Source: Methylomonas montana (GTDB lineage: Bacteria > Pseudomonadota > Gammaproteobacteria > Methylococcales > Methylomonadaceae). Taken from it: a DNA stretch of 64,000 nucleotides. The stretch's first letter is position 1. Each line of letters opens with the position of its first letter. The notes beneath the pieces were generated by a model. The model was not told where the DNA came from, searched no databases, and saw nothing but the letters and a program-made list of their open reading frames with translations. Location: the NCBI RefSeq assembly GCF_030490285.1, contig NZ_CP129884.1, forward strand, positions 248,001-312,000, written 5' to 3'. A program made the position numbers and the translations under genes. Of this stretch, positions 43,620 through 53,655 are shown in pieces.

Positions 43620-44378
43620 TTATTTCGGGTTGGCAGGTTTAACTAGATCGGGTAGGTTTTTGGCGCCGTCAAAGCGGGCGCCGGTAGTAACGGCTTCGGT
43701 AAAAATCGCGTCATGCAATTTGGCTTGCGAAAAATTGGCATTCGTCAAGTTGGCGCCGGTCAGGTTGGCGCCACCCATCTCTGCGGAATACAGATCGGCA
43801 TTCTGTAAATTGGCGTTATTCAATTTGGCGTGTTTCAGCATGGCGCGGCCTAGCTGAGCATTGCTGAGATTGGCGTCGGTCAGATTGGCGCCTTTTAAAC
43901 TGGCGCGCATCAAACCCATCGATTGATTCTTCATGTCGGCCGCCCATTGCACATTGCTGAGATTGGCGTGACTCAAATTAGCGCCGTCCATGATCGCCAC
44001 CACCCGGCTGCCGCTCATGTCGGCATTGCTGAGGTCGGCGTGCATCAGGCTGACGCCGAAGATGCTGGTGTTGGATAGATTGGCGGCGTTGAGCTTGATA
44101 TTGGTCATCACCGTCAAATCCAGCGTCAGGCCTTGCAGATTGCTTTTATTCAGATTGGAGCGCCTTAAATCGGCACCCCACAAATCGGCGTTGCGAAAAT
44201 CCAGATTGGACAGGTCCAGGTCGGTCAGATCCTTGCGGCGCAGGTCGGCGGGATGTTGCTTATCGGCTTTGGCCAGCAATTGTTCGACTTGGGCGCGGGT
44301 GAGGTCGGCGGCGTCGGCAAACGGTATTGCTAACGTGAACATACTGAATAGCAAGGGTATTTTAATTCGGGTCTTCAT
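43620..44378 (-). CDS. Exported pentapeptide repeat protein
   Basis: A 252-residue protein with a signal peptide (about 1-23, ending ADA). From about residue 50 to 235 it is a run of A(D/N)LxX pentapeptides such as ADLRRSNL, NLSNTSIFG, ANLSHANLSN and ANLTDANLSNAQL, which fold into a right-handed quadrilateral helix. The function of exported pentapeptide proteins is unknown. GGAG lies eight bases before the ATG at 44378; the frame opens further upstream but lacks a signal sequence there. A 215-base gap with no gene separates it from dciA and probably contains both promoters. Confidence 0.92.
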   Translation of the reverse strand: MKTRIKIPLLFSMFTLAIPFADAADLTRAQVEQLLAKADKQHPADLRRKDLTDLDLSNLDFRNADLWGADLRRSNLNKSNLQGLTLDLTVMTNIKLNAANLSNTSIFGVSLMHADLSNADMSGSRVVAIMDGANLSHANLSNVQWAADMKNQSMGLMRASLKGANLTDANLSNAQLGRAMLKHAKLNNANLQNADLYSAEMGGANLTGANLTNANFSQAKLHDAIFTEAVTTGARFDGAKNLPDLVKPANPK

Positions 44379-44593
44379 GACAGGCTCCGGATAGTTTATT
44401 GTCGGTTTTATACTTACCAAGCGGTCCGAGCGCAACGCTTATGCATCGCGCGGCAATATTAATCTAAAGCGTATCACATAGCAGCCCGGATCGGGCCGTG
44501 GAGCGTTGTTTGCCGTCATTAGCTTACAGGCGCTGGTCAGCAGGGCCGATGCGGTTTACTATCGGCGCTAACGTCATCGTGCTAAAAACGGAT

Positions 44594-45049
44594 ATGAAAA
44601 AAACGGGATTTAAGTCGGCGCTGGATTTTAAAAACAATCAACTGGCTTCGTGTTTGGACAAAATTGCCGCGCAGCAAGCTTTGCTTGGTATCGTCAAAAG
44701 CGCATTGCCCACTGATTTGGCTAAGCATGCCGTGCATTGTGTGGCGTCCGGTTCGCTGTTACTGCTGTATAGCGATTCGGCCAGTTGGGCATCGCAAATT
44801 CGGTTTTTTAATCGAGGAATATTGGATAAGTTGCATGCCGCCGGTCAACTGCATATCGTCAGATTGCAAGTGCGTATTGTCGCGCCGCAGGCAGAGCCGC
44901 TTCGACCAAAACGCGGAGCTCGCTTGCCGTCTGCGGAAAATATCGGACTGATTTGCGATCAGGCTAATCGAGCCGATGATCAGGATGTCTTGGGCGCCGC
45001 TTTGGCGCGATTAGGCGCGGCCTTGATTCGACGCTCAGGGGAAGGCTAG
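44594..45049 (+). CDS. dciA: DciA/DUF721 family helicase-loading protein
   Basis: A 151-residue protein of the DUF721 family, whose DciA members load the replicative helicase DnaB in bacteria lacking DnaC. The conserved centre is HCVASGSLLLLYSDSASWASQIRFFNRGILDKL (about 55-95), with the WASQxRF core. The family usually lies near lpxC and secA, which is the case here: it converges on lpxC with a 68-base gap. An A-rich stretch but no strong ribosome site precedes the ATG at 44594; the frame opens upstream to 44498. Confidence 0.85.
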   Translation: MKKTGFKSALDFKNNQLASCLDKIAAQQALLGIVKSALPTDLAKHAVHCVASGSLLLLYSDSASWASQIRFFNRGILDKLHAAGQLHIVRLQVRIVAPQAEPLRPKRGARLPSAENIGLICDQANRADDQDVLGAALARLGAALIRRSGEG

Positions 45050-45054
45050 CGTTA

Positions 45055-45101
45055 TTTAGTGCCGTCGGGCCGACCATGATGAATCGGCGACGGACACTAA
45101 A
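45055..45101. terminator. Long bulged hairpin between convergent dciA and lpxC
   Basis: Arms TTTAGTG/CACTAAA, CCGTC/GACGG and GCCGA/TCGGC pair across 47 bases with small bulges and a 10-base loop. It lies in the 68-base gap between the two convergent genes and could end both transcripts. T-runs are short. Confidence 0.5.
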
Positions 45102-45117
45102 CCGTTTGAATGCAAAC

Positions 45118-46044
45118 TTAGCCGGTGGCTCGCGCCGAACTCTGGGCGGAATGCATGAAAGAAATAGGCGCTTCTTCGGCAGTGTCGAAGGTGACCATTT
45201 CCCAAGCATCCTTGTCGTTCAGCAAGGTCAGCAACAGTTTGTTGTTGAGCGCATGGCCGGACTTAAAGCCTCGGTATTCGCCAATCAGGCTATGTCCCAG
45301 CAAATATAGGTCGCCGATGGCGTCGAGAATTTTGTGTTTGACGAATTCGTCGGCATAGCGCAGGCCATCTTCGTTCAAAATCTTATCGTCGTCGACCACG
45401 ATGGCGTTATCCAGGCTGCCGCCCAGCGCCAGATTGTTTTCGCGCAGGAATTCGATGTCCTTCATGAATCCGAAGGTGCGTGCCCGGCTGACTTCCTTGA
45501 CGAAAGTGGTCGAGGAGAAATCCATCACCGCGGTTTTCAGATGGTCGGAAAACGCCGGATGTTCGAAATCGATGGTGAAGGTGACTTTAAAGCCCTCGAA
45601 GGGTTCAAAGGCGGCCCATTTGTCACCGTCTTCGACGCGAATCGAGCGTTTGATGCGAATATATTGCTTGGGTACATCCTGTTCGACGACGCCGGCCGAC
45701 TGTAACAGGAATACGAATGGTCCGGCGCTGCCGTCCATGATAGGCACTTCGGCGGCGCTGACATCGACAATGGCGTTGTCTATGCCCAAACCCGCTAGCG
45801 CCGACAACAAATGTTCGACGGTTGACACCTTGACGCCGTCGCGGACCAAGGTCGTGGACAGCTTGGTTTCGCCGACATTTTCCGGGCGCGCGGTTATCGT
45901 CACCGGCGTTTCCAGATCGACGCGACGGAAGCGGATGCCGGTATCCGGTTCGGAGGGATGCAGGGTCAGATAGACCTTATCGCCGGTATGCAAACCCACG
46001 CCGGTGGCTCGGATAGTGTTTTTTAAGGTACGCTGTTTAATCAT
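45118..46044 (-). CDS. lpxC: UDP-3-O-acyl-N-acetylglucosamine deacetylase
   Basis: A zinc amidase of 308 residues that makes the first committed step of lipid A synthesis. The zinc ligands are H78 in [10 protein letters not shown] and the HKILDAIGD pair near 236-240; GHALNNK near 265 has the catalytic His. [16 protein letters not shown] at the N-terminus is the usual start. The ATG is at 46044; no strong ribosome site is visible. It closes the dcw cluster, next to ftsZ with 109 bases between. Confidence 0.97.
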   Translation of the reverse strand: MIKQRTLKNTIRATGVGLHTGDKVYLTLHPSEPDTGIRFRRVDLETPVTITARPENVGETKLSTTLVRDGVKVSTVEHLLSALAGLGIDNAIVDVSAAEVPIMDGSAGPFVFLLQSAGVVEQDVPKQYIRIKRSIRVEDGDKWAAFEPFEGFKVTFTIDFEHPAFSDHLKTAVMDFSSTTFVKEVSRARTFGFMKDIEFLRENNLALGGSLDNAIVVDDDKILNEDGLRYADEFVKHKILDAIGDLYLLGHSLIGEYRGFKSGHALNNKLLLTLLNDKDAWEMVTFDTAEEAPISFMHSAQSSARATG

Positions 46045-46153
46045 GAAATGCCGACAAATAGGTAAAACAAGGCGAGGGAGTCTATCACAGATTACGCGAT
46101 AGCTCCCCTCGAAACTTGGCTTGGCCGCCTCATGGAAGCGCCGCAATCGGCCC

Positions 46154-47314
46154 TTAGTCCGCTTGGCGTCTCAAGAAAGCCGGTACGTCCAGGTAATCCA
46201 GGTCCACGTCGTTTCTGGGTTGCGCGCCGAAGCGAGATTCCCGTGTCGATTCCTGTTTTTGCTGACGCACGATGGTCGGTTTGTCCAATTGATCGTAATT
46301 GATCTCGCCGGCCGCCACTTTTTTCACCAAACTGATTGGCGTAGCGGCTTGTTTGGCTTTCTCCCCCATGCCGGTAGCCACAACGGTGACCTTGATTTCG
46401 GTGCCCATCGCCGGATTGACCGCCATACCGATTTTCATGTCGGCATCGTCGGAAGCGAAAGCATGCATGATGCTGCCGATTTCGTCGAACTCGTTCAAAC
46501 CCAAGTCGCCGTTGGAAGTGACGTTAACCAAGATGCCGCGCGCGCCTTGCAGATTGTTATCGTCCAGCAACGGGCAGGCAATGGCTTTTTCCGCCGCCAA
46601 ACGTGCACGGTTTTCGCCGCTGGCCACGCCGGTACCCATGATCGCGCTGCCCATATTGGACATCACGGTTTTGACGTCGGCAAAGTCGACGTTCATCAGG
46701 CCAGGGTGAGTAATCAGCTCGGTAATGCCTTGTACCGCATCGCGCAATACATCGTTGGCCGCACGGAACGCTTCGACCAAGGATTTATTGTTGCCCAGAG
46801 TCGGTAACAATTTTTGGTTAGGAATAATGATCAATGAATCGACCAGTTTTTCCAGTTCGCGCAAACCGGCATCGGCCACGCCTTTTTTCTTGGAACCTTC
46901 AAAATCGAAAGGTTTGGATACGACGGCTACGGTCAAAACACCCAACTCTTTAGCCACTTCGGCAAACACCGCGATCGCGCCGGTACCGGTACCGCCGCCC
47001 ATGCCGGCAGTCAGGAACACCATGTCGGCGCCGGAGATGACTTCGCGGATGCGGTCGCGATTTTCTTCGGCCGCCGCTCTGCCTACTTCGGGACGGGTGC
47101 CGGCACCCAGACCCTTGGTCAATTCCACGCCCAATTGCACGATGGATTCCACGCTCATTTCCCGCAGGGCTTGGGCGTCGGTGTTGGCGCAAATAAATTG
47201 CACACCGTCGATACCGTCCTCCACCATGTGGTTGACCGCGTTGCCGCCACCGCCGCCTACGCCGATGACTTTAATAACCGCGGTGCCGCTACTATCCAAT
47301 AGTTCATATTTCAT
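46154..47314 (-). CDS. ftsZ: Cell division protein FtsZ
   Basis: The tubulin-like GTPase that forms the Z ring, 386 residues. The tubulin signature MGGGTGTG is at about 105-112, with the T7 loop [11 protein letters not shown]. The C-terminal peptide [12 protein letters not shown] is the conserved binding site for FtsA, ZipA and other partners. The ATG at 47314 has GGAGGG seven bases before it, which fits better than a GTG two codons earlier. 23 bases separate it from ftsA. Confidence 0.98.
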   Translation of the reverse strand: MKYELLDSSGTAVIKVIGVGGGGGNAVNHMVEDGIDGVQFICANTDAQALREMSVESIVQLGVELTKGLGAGTRPEVGRAAAEENRDRIREVISGADMVFLTAGMGGGTGTGAIAVFAEVAKELGVLTVAVVSKPFDFEGSKKKGVADAGLRELEKLVDSLIIIPNQKLLPTLGNNKSLVEAFRAANDVLRDAVQGITELITHPGLMNVDFADVKTVMSNMGSAIMGTGVASGENRARLAAEKAIACPLLDDNNLQGARGILVNVTSNGDLGLNEFDEIGSIMHAFASDDADMKIGMAVNPAMGTEIKVTVVATGMGEKAKQAATPISLVKKVAAGEINYDQLDKPTIVRQQKQESTRESRFGAQPRNDVDLDYLDVPAFLRRQAD

Positions 47315-47337
47315 TTTCACACCCTCCAGACAAATAA

Positions 47338-48564
47338 TTAAAAATTTCCTTGAAACCAGCTTTTGATTTTTGATAACAGATCCGCGCCATCATCGTTCAT
47401 GCCTAACGCCCGGCCGTGATGATCTTTGCCATACAGCAACAAACCCACCGCGGTCGAATAAATCGGGTTTTCTGCCACATCGGTCAATCCCGATACGTGC
47501 AGAGGAACCCCCATGCGAACCGGCATATGGAAGATTTCCTCCGCCAGTTCCACCAATCCCCTCACTTGCGAACTGCCGCCGGTAATCACCATGCCGGCGG
47601 CAATCAAATCTTCATATCCACTACGTCTTAACTCGGCCTGTACCAGCAGCATCAATTCCTCGTAACGCGGCTCGACGATCTCGGCCAGATTTTGCGCGGA
47701 AATTTTGCGCGGCTCGCGGTCGCCGATACTCGGTACCGCGATGGTTTGCTGCGGATCGGCCAACTGGGTCAGCGCACAGGCATGTTGGCGTTTGATTTCC
47801 TCCGCGTTTTTGGTCGGCGTCCGCAGCGCTACGGCGATGTCGTTGGTGACCTGATCGCCGGCGATCGGAATCACCGCGGTATGCTTGATTGCACCTTCGG
47901 AGAAAATCGCAATATCGGTGGTGCCGCCGCCGATGTCGATCAGGCAGACGCCCAAATCCTTCTCGTCGTCGGTCAGTACCGCCGCGCAAGATGCCAATTG
48001 TTCGAGTACGATGTCGTCCACATCCAGCCCGCATTTGCGGATGCATTTGACGATGTTCTGCTCGGCGCTGACGCTACTGGTGACCATATGCACCTTGGCT
48101 TCCAGACGAATGCCGGACATGCCGATAGGCTCCTTGATGCCTTCCTGTTGGTCGATCACAAATTCCTGCGGCAGGATGTGCAGGATTTTCTGATCGGCCG
48201 GAATCGCTACCGCCCGCGCCGAATCGATCACCCGGTCGATATCGTGTTGGGTGACTTCCTTTTCCTTGATCGCCACTATGCCGTGCGAATTCAGGCTTTT
48301 GATATGGCTGCCGGCGATACCTGCAAATACCGATTTGATCTGGCAGCCCGCCATCAATTCGGCTTCTTCTATCGCCCGTTGAATGGAATGCACGGTCGAT
48401 TCCAGATTGACGACGATGCCTTTTTTCAAGCCTTTGGAGGGCGCGGTGCCGATACCGATCACTTCGATTTCGTCACCGCCCCGGTATTCGCCGACGATGG
48501 CCGCGACTTTCGACGTGCCTATATCCAGCCCCACTAATAAATTTCGATCTGTCTTTTTGGCCAT
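47338..48564 (-). CDS. ftsA: Cell division protein FtsA
   Basis: An actin-fold protein of 408 residues that anchors FtsZ to the membrane. Signatures are LLVGLDIGTSKVAAIVGEY at the N-terminus, and GVCLIDIGGGTTDIAIFSEGAI (phosphate 2) and MVITGGSSQVRGLVELAEEI (adenosine). The C-terminus ends in ...LLSKIKSWFQGNF, the amphipathic helix that inserts into the membrane. Confidence 0.98.
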   Translation of the reverse strand: MAKKTDRNLLVGLDIGTSKVAAIVGEYRGGDEIEVIGIGTAPSKGLKKGIVVNLESTVHSIQRAIEEAELMAGCQIKSVFAGIAGSHIKSLNSHGIVAIKEKEVTQHDIDRVIDSARAVAIPADQKILHILPQEFVIDQQEGIKEPIGMSGIRLEAKVHMVTSSVSAEQNIVKCIRKCGLDVDDIVLEQLASCAAVLTDDEKDLGVCLIDIGGGTTDIAIFSEGAIKHTAVIPIAGDQVTNDIAVALRTPTKNAEEIKRQHACALTQLADPQQTIAVPSIGDREPRKISAQNLAEIVEPRYEELMLLVQAELRRSGYEDLIAAGMVITGGSSQVRGLVELAEEIFHMPVRMGVPLHVSGLTDVAENPIYSTAVGLLLYGKDHHGRALGMNDDGADLLSKIKSWFQGNF

Positions 48565-48584
48565 TGTTTATGCTCGATAAGCGT

Positions 48585-49328
48585 TTAAATCAGGTTTTTG
48601 TTTTTTTCTACGATTGCTTTCCAATCGATATTGGTGACTTCCGGTTTCCAGGTCACCGCAAAGCCGTTTGGGTAACGGGTATCCACGCTCGCTATCATGG
48701 CTAGCTGTTCCTCACCCAATAAATCCATGGTTCTTAAAAAACGCTGCATATTCTCCAGCGGCGCCTTTCTGCCCAATTGCATTTCTAATCCGCTGGCCAA
48801 TTTCAGCCGCCACGCCCGCCGTTCATTGACGTGGAACTCGGCCAGTTGCATCGATTTATCCTTCAAGACGATATAGACGCCTTTCATAATCTCCAGCAGT
48901 TTCTTTTCCTGGCCATCCGGGCCGGTGATCAACGGCAAATTTCTAAATTCGTCGATATTGTCCGGTACCAATACGTCGCCTTGTTTGTTCAACAAGGCGT
49001 TCTTGCCCCAGCGCACGATCGGTTTTTGTTCGACGATCTTGATGTACACCGCGTCCGGCCACACCCGTTTCACATCGACCTTGTCCACCAATGGCAGCGC
49101 TTTAATGGCTTGATGGATCGCGTTCATATCGGCATGGTAATAACCCTGCTTCATCTGCGGTGCCAATACTTGTTTCAGCCTGTCCTTGCTGGTGTATTGA
49201 AACGCGCCTTCGATCTTTACATAGCGGATCGGCTTGCTGTTCAGCGCGTTGGCGCCGAAATGCTGCCAGGTCCACCAGCCGCCGCCGATCAACAGCGCGG
49301 CCATCAGGATGACTCTAAACCGGCTCAC
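48585..49328 (-). CDS. ftsQ: Cell division protein FtsQ
   Basis: A bitopic divisome protein of 247 residues that forms a complex with FtsB and FtsL. It has one helix near the N-terminus (VILMAALLIGGGWWTWQHFG), then a POTRA domain (IRYVKIEGAFQYTSKDRLKQVLAP) and a beta-rich domain (VKRVWPDAVYIKIVEQKPIVRWG). The start appears to be a GTG at 49328; an ATG eight codons later would lie inside the helix. It overlaps ddl by 14 bases. Confidence 0.93.
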   Translation of the reverse strand: MSRFRVILMAALLIGGGWWTWQHFGANALNSKPIRYVKIEGAFQYTSKDRLKQVLAPQMKQGYYHADMNAIHQAIKALPLVDKVDVKRVWPDAVYIKIVEQKPIVRWGKNALLNKQGDVLVPDNIDEFRNLPLITGPDGQEKKLLEIMKGVYIVLKDKSMQLAEFHVNERRAWRLKLASGLEMQLGRKAPLENMQRFLRTMDLLGEEQLAMIASVDTRYPNGFAVTWKPEVTNIDWKAIVEKNKNLI

Positions 49329-50265
49329 CTTGACCCGCCATGCTGGTTTCCAGAATCCGCCAGACCAATTCCTCGAAACTAATCCCCACCGCCTTGGCCG
49401 CCATCGGCACCAAGCTGTGGTCGGTCATGCCTGGCACGGTATTCACTTCGATCAGTTGCGACTGACCGTTAGCGTCGATAAACACATCCACCCGTGCCCA
49501 ACCTTTCACGTCCAGCGCTTGGCAAGCTTGTACGGACAGCGCCTGCAATTGCTGTTCGCGTTCCGCGCTCAAGCCGCATGGACAGTGGTATTGGGTGGTG
49601 TTGGCCCGATACTTGGCATCGAAATCGTAAAAGGTATTCGGCGTTTCCAATCTGATCGCCGGCAGCGCTTCGCCGTCCAACACGCCAACGGTGTATTCCT
49701 GGCCCTGCACCCACTGTTCGGCGTAAACGTCGCATTGGTATTGCTTGGCCAATTGCAGAGAGGCGAGCAGTTCGTCGCGGTTAGTGGCTTTGCTCATGCC
49801 GATGCTGGAACCTTCCTGCGCCGGCTTGACGATCACCGGAAAACCCAGTTTGGCGATGCAGCTATCGATATCGTCCGCGCTTTTCAGCACGAACCAAAGC
49901 GGCGTGCTCAAGCCCAAACCTTGCCAGCACAGCTTGGTGCGTAATTTATCCATACTCAGTGCCGAGGCCATCACGCCGGAACCGGTATAGGGCAAGCCCA
50001 AAACTTGCAACACCGCTTGCAGCACGCCGTCTTCGCCGCCGCGGCCATGAATGATGTTGAAGACTCTATCGACTGTCACTCCGGCCAACGCGTCTATCGG
50101 GCTAGCGGTCACGTCGATCGCTACCGCATCGACACCTTGTGCTTTCAAGGCTTGATAGACCGCGTTGCCGCTGTTCAAGGATATTTCTCGCTCGGCAGCC
50201 GATCCGCCTAGCAGGACCGCGACTTTGCCGAACTCGGCAGGGTTTTTGATGCGTAATGGTTTCAT
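49315..50265 (-). CDS. ddl: D-alanine--D-alanine ligase
   Basis: An ATP-grasp ligase of 316 residues that makes D-Ala-D-Ala for MurF. The N-terminus has VAVLLGGSAAEREISLNSGNAV, the middle GLSTPLWFVLK and PVIVKPAQEGSSIGMSK, and the C-terminal active site RVDVFIDANGQSQLIEVNTVPGMTDHSLVP. The position between murB and ftsQ matches the DdlB-type gene of the dcw cluster. Confidence 0.97.
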   Translation of the reverse strand: MKPLRIKNPAEFGKVAVLLGGSAAEREISLNSGNAVYQALKAQGVDAVAIDVTASPIDALAGVTVDRVFNIIHGRGGEDGVLQAVLQVLGLPYTGSGVMASALSMDKLRTKLCWQGLGLSTPLWFVLKSADDIDSCIAKLGFPVIVKPAQEGSSIGMSKATNRDELLASLQLAKQYQCDVYAEQWVQGQEYTVGVLDGEALPAIRLETPNTFYDFDAKYRANTTQYHCPCGLSAEREQQLQALSVQACQALDVKGWARVDVFIDANGQSQLIEVNTVPGMTDHSLVPMAAKAVGISFEELVWRILETSMAGQGEPV

Positions 50266-51152
50266 GCTTTATCACCTACCCGGCAGACTTCGGTCTGCAA
50301 GCTGATGCCGAATTGCGTTTGAACGGCGGTTTGGATATGTTCGATCAACGCTTCGATGTCTTCCGAACTGGCATCGCCGCGATTTTCGATAAAATTGGCG
50401 TGTTTTTCCGATACCACCGCGCCACCGATCGCAAAGCCCTTCAGGCCGCAGGCTTCGATCAGGCGCGCCGCGTAATCGCCGGGCGGATTCTTGAAGACCG
50501 AGCCGCAAGTAGGCTTGTTGGTTGGCTGCGAGGCGTTACGTTTTTCCAGCAAAGCTTTGATATGTTGCTGGCTGGCCTCGCTATTGCCCTTGTGTAATTT
50601 CAGTTGCGCCGATAAAAACCATTCGTTATCCAGACCTTTTACCGAACGGTAGGCCACTTCAAATTCGTGATGATCGCGCTCGATGACTGCGCCGCGTGGG
50701 TTGATCATTTCCACCTTCTCGACGATGCTCCAGGTTTCGCCGCCAAAGGCGCCGGCATTCATTTTCAAGGCGCCGCCCATGGTGCCGGGTACGCCAGCCA
50801 GAAATTCGGCGCCGGTCAAGCCCAAATCGCTGCAAAATCTGGCGACGTGCGCGCAAGGCACGCCGGCTTCCACGTAAACCCGTTCGGAATCGGCTAAATA
50901 CATTTCTTTCAGACGGCCGCGGGTGTTGATCACCGTGCCGCGAATGCCGCCGTCACGCACCAGCAAATTGCTGCCCAGGCCTAGCCAATATAAGGGTTCG
51001 CCTTCCGGCAAACTGGCGATAAATTCGATCAGATCGGCCTTGTTTTCCGGCATATACATGCGTTGTGCCGGGCCGCCCACCCGCCAGCTGGTGTATTTCG
51101 CCAGCGGCTCGTTGCTTAATAAAGTGCCTCTCGGCGTGGTGCTTGCCATCAT
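50262..51152 (-). CDS. murB: UDP-N-acetylenolpyruvoylglucosamine reductase
   Basis: The FAD-dependent reductase that forms UDP-MurNAc, 296 residues. FAD contacts are in [22 protein letters not shown], then [17 protein letters not shown]; the catalytic Ser lies in [14 protein letters not shown] and the final Glu in the [11 protein letters not shown] block. This short type (no C-terminal extension of E. coli MurB) is the type II form found in many bacteria. It overlaps murC by four bases and ddl by four. Confidence 0.96.
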   Translation of the reverse strand: MMASTTPRGTLLSNEPLAKYTSWRVGGPAQRMYMPENKADLIEFIASLPEGEPLYWLGLGSNLLVRDGGIRGTVINTRGRLKEMYLADSERVYVEAGVPCAHVARFCSDLGLTGAEFLAGVPGTMGGALKMNAGAFGGETWSIVEKVEMINPRGAVIERDHHEFEVAYRSVKGLDNEWFLSAQLKLHKGNSEASQQHIKALLEKRNASQPTNKPTCGSVFKNPPGDYAARLIEACGLKGFAIGGAVVSEKHANFIENRGDASSEDIEALIEHIQTAVQTQFGISLQTEVCRVGDKA

Positions 51153-52594
51153 CGCAATACCCTCTGGGGCACAAGAGCCTCCGCCAGTTGTTGCGGCAAT
51201 TCGGCGGCGATTTGGCCGACGTTGCCGGCGCCCATCGTCAATATCACGTCGTCTTTTTCGACGATGCCGGCCAGGATGGTCGCCAGATCTTCGCGGTTTT
51301 GCACGAATACCGGGTCGACCTGGCCGCGTACCCGAATCGAGCGGCTCAGCGCTTTGCCGTCGGCGCCGTTAATCGGCGCTTCGCCGGCCGAATACACGTC
51401 CAGCAAAATCAGTACATCGACGCTGGACAAGACTTCGACGAAATCCTCGAACAAGTCGCGGGTGCGGGTATAGCGATGCGGTTGAAACACAACGACCTTG
51501 CGGCGGTTAGGCCAGGCTTGGCGCAAGGCTTCCAAGGTAGCCGCCAGTTCGCGCGGGTGGTGACCGTAATCGTCAACCAGGGTTAGTTTGCCGCCGTTGA
51601 AATCCACGTCGCCGTTGATTTGAAAACGTCTACCCACACCTTTGAATTCGGCCAAGCTTTTGATTATGGCTGCATCGTCTACCCCCAACGCGGTAGCGAT
51701 GGTGGTGGCGGCCAAGGCATTCAGCATGTTATGCCAGCCGGGCAGATTCAAGGTGACTTGCAGCGGCGGCAATCCACCCCAGCGCAGCACGGTGAAATGG
51801 GTGCGCAAACCATCCTGTTTGATGTCGATGGCGCGCACGTCGGCATCTTCGTTGACGCCGTATGTTTTCACCGGCTTGGAAATGTTCGGCAAAATCTCGC
51901 AAACGCCAGAATCGTCGCTGCACAATACAGCCAGTCCGTAGAATGGCAGTTGGTGCAGGAACTTGATGAAGGTGTCCTTCAAGCGGCTGTAGCTGCCGCC
52001 ATAGGTTTCCATGTGGTCCTGGTCGATGTTGGTGACGATGGCCATCATCGGTTGCAGGTATAAAAACGAAGCATCGCTTTCGTCGGCCTCGGCAACCAGA
52101 TATTTACCCAAACCCAGCTTGGCGTTGGCGCCGGCGCTGTTTAAACGGCCGCCGATCACAAAGGTCGGATCCAGGCCGCCTTCGGCCAGCATCATCGTGG
52201 TCAAGCTGGTGGTGGTCGTTTTGCCGTGGGTGCCGGCCACCGCGATGCCGAATCGAAACCGCATCAGCTCGGCCAGCATTTCCGCGCGCGGAATCACCGG
52301 GATACGGTTCTCGTAGGCGGTGACAATCTCCGGGTTGCTTCTGTCGACGGCGGTGGAGGTTACCACTACGTCGACATCGGCGACGTTCTCGGCTTTATGG
52401 CCGAAATAGACTTTGACGCCCAGGCTTTCCAAGCGGTCGGTGACTGCCGAGCCTTTAATATCGGAACCGGATACCGTGTAGCCCAGGTTAGACAGCACTT
52501 CGGCAATACCGCTCATGCCGGTGCCGCCTATGCCGACGAAATGGATTTTGTCGATGTCGCCTAAGGCCTGATTATCAATATTAGGTCGGTTCAT
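51149..52594 (-). CDS. murC: UDP-N-acetylmuramate--L-alanine ligase
   Basis: The first amino-acid ligase of cytoplasmic peptidoglycan synthesis, 481 residues. It has [28 protein letters not shown] at the N-terminus, P-loop [11 protein letters not shown], and [18 protein letters not shown] in the C-terminal part. The ATG at 52594 overlaps the murG stop (ATGA); a longer frame upstream lies inside murG. Confidence 0.97.
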   Translation of the reverse strand: MNRPNIDNQALGDIDKIHFVGIGGTGMSGIAEVLSNLGYTVSGSDIKGSAVTDRLESLGVKVYFGHKAENVADVDVVVTSTAVDRSNPEIVTAYENRIPVIPRAEMLAELMRFRFGIAVAGTHGKTTTTSLTTMMLAEGGLDPTFVIGGRLNSAGANAKLGLGKYLVAEADESDASFLYLQPMMAIVTNIDQDHMETYGGSYSRLKDTFIKFLHQLPFYGLAVLCSDDSGVCEILPNISKPVKTYGVNEDADVRAIDIKQDGLRTHFTVLRWGGLPPLQVTLNLPGWHNMLNALAATTIATALGVDDAAIIKSLAEFKGVGRRFQINGDVDFNGGKLTLVDDYGHHPRELAATLEALRQAWPNRRKVVVFQPHRYTRTRDLFEDFVEVLSSVDVLILLDVYSAGEAPINGADGKALSRSIRVRGQVDPVFVQNREDLATILAGIVEKDDVILTMGAGNVGQIAAELPQQLAEALVPQRVLR

Positions 52595-53655
52595 ACGGCA
52601 GCCTCCGCTACGCAAATATCGGCAACGGTTTGGGTTGCGGCGAGTCTGGCCTTGGCTCTGGCGGCCCGGCTCATGGATGTTAAGGATGTCATCGCTTGTT
52701 CTATGGCTTTACGCAAATTTTCAGCGTTCAATTGGGGTTGTGGCAGCAAAAGCGCTGCGCCGGCTTCGCTTAAATATTTGGCGTTGGCGGTCTGGTGATC
52801 GTCTATCGCGTGTAGCAAGGGCACGAAAATCGCCGGTAACCCGCTGGCCGCTACTTCGCTGACCGTCATCGCCCCGGCTCGGCAAATAATCAGATCGGCC
52901 CATTGATAGGCGCCAGCCATGTCGTCGATGAAGGCCAATGCTTCGGCGCTCAGGTTTAAGGCGCGGTATTTCTCGGCGACTTCGGCCAGCATCGCACTAC
53001 CGGTTTGATGTTTGATGTCTAGCTTATTGAACGCCGCCAAAGTCTCGGGTACGGTGTCATTTAGGACTTTGGCGCCCAGGCTGCCGCCCAGCACCAGAAT
53101 TCGCAAATTGCGGCCGACTTGCGGATGCCATTCCGATTTTTCCGGCAGGCCGATAAAGGCCGTGCGTAATGGGTTGCCGGTGCAGATGGCCCGTACCGAT
53201 TTTGCGAAACTGTCCGGAAAGGCTTCGAGGACCTTGCGTGCGGCCAGCTTGACCAGCAAGCGGTTGGTGGTGCCCGGCACCCGGTTCTGTTCGTGTATCA
53301 CCAGCGGAATGCCTAGCCATTTGGCCATCAAGCCGCCCGGGCCGGCGACGAAGCCGCCCATGCCCAATACCACATCAGGCTTGCGCTGCTTGAGTATCCG
53401 CCGCGCCTGCAGGCAGGCTTGGATCAATTTGAAGCCGGCGGCGAATTTGGAGAGCAAGCCCTTGCCGCGCATGCCGGCCACCGCCAGCCAGTCGATGTCT
53501 ATGTTATTGGCCGGCACTACCCGGCTTTCCAAGCCTTTCTCGGTGCCCAGCCAACTGACTTGCCAACCGCGCGCGCGCATTTCCTCGGCCACCGCCAACG
53601 CTGGAAACACATGTCCGCCGGTGCCGCCCGCCATGATCACGATGCGCCGGTTCAT
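52591..53655 (-). CDS. murG: UDP-GlcNAc--MurNAc-pentapeptide-PP-undecaprenol GlcNAc transferase
   Basis: A GT-B glycosyltransferase of 354 residues that turns lipid I into lipid II on the inner membrane face. Signatures: [19 protein letters not shown] at the N-terminus, [32 protein letters not shown] and [17 protein letters not shown], and the C-terminal sugar-nucleotide block [36 protein letters not shown]. Confidence 0.98.
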   Translation of the reverse strand: MNRRIVIMAGGTGGHVFPALAVAEEMRARGWQVSWLGTEKGLESRVVPANNIDIDWLAVAGMRGKGLLSKFAAGFKLIQACLQARRILKQRKPDVVLGMGGFVAGPGGLMAKWLGIPLVIHEQNRVPGTTNRLLVKLAARKVLEAFPDSFAKSVRAICTGNPLRTAFIGLPEKSEWHPQVGRNLRILVLGGSLGAKVLNDTVPETLAAFNKLDIKHQTGSAMLAEVAEKYRALNLSAEALAFIDDMAGAYQWADLIICRAGAMTVSEVAASGLPAIFVPLLHAIDDHQTANAKYLSEAGAALLLPQPQLNAENLRKAIEQAMTSLTSMSRAARAKARLAATQTVADICVAEAAV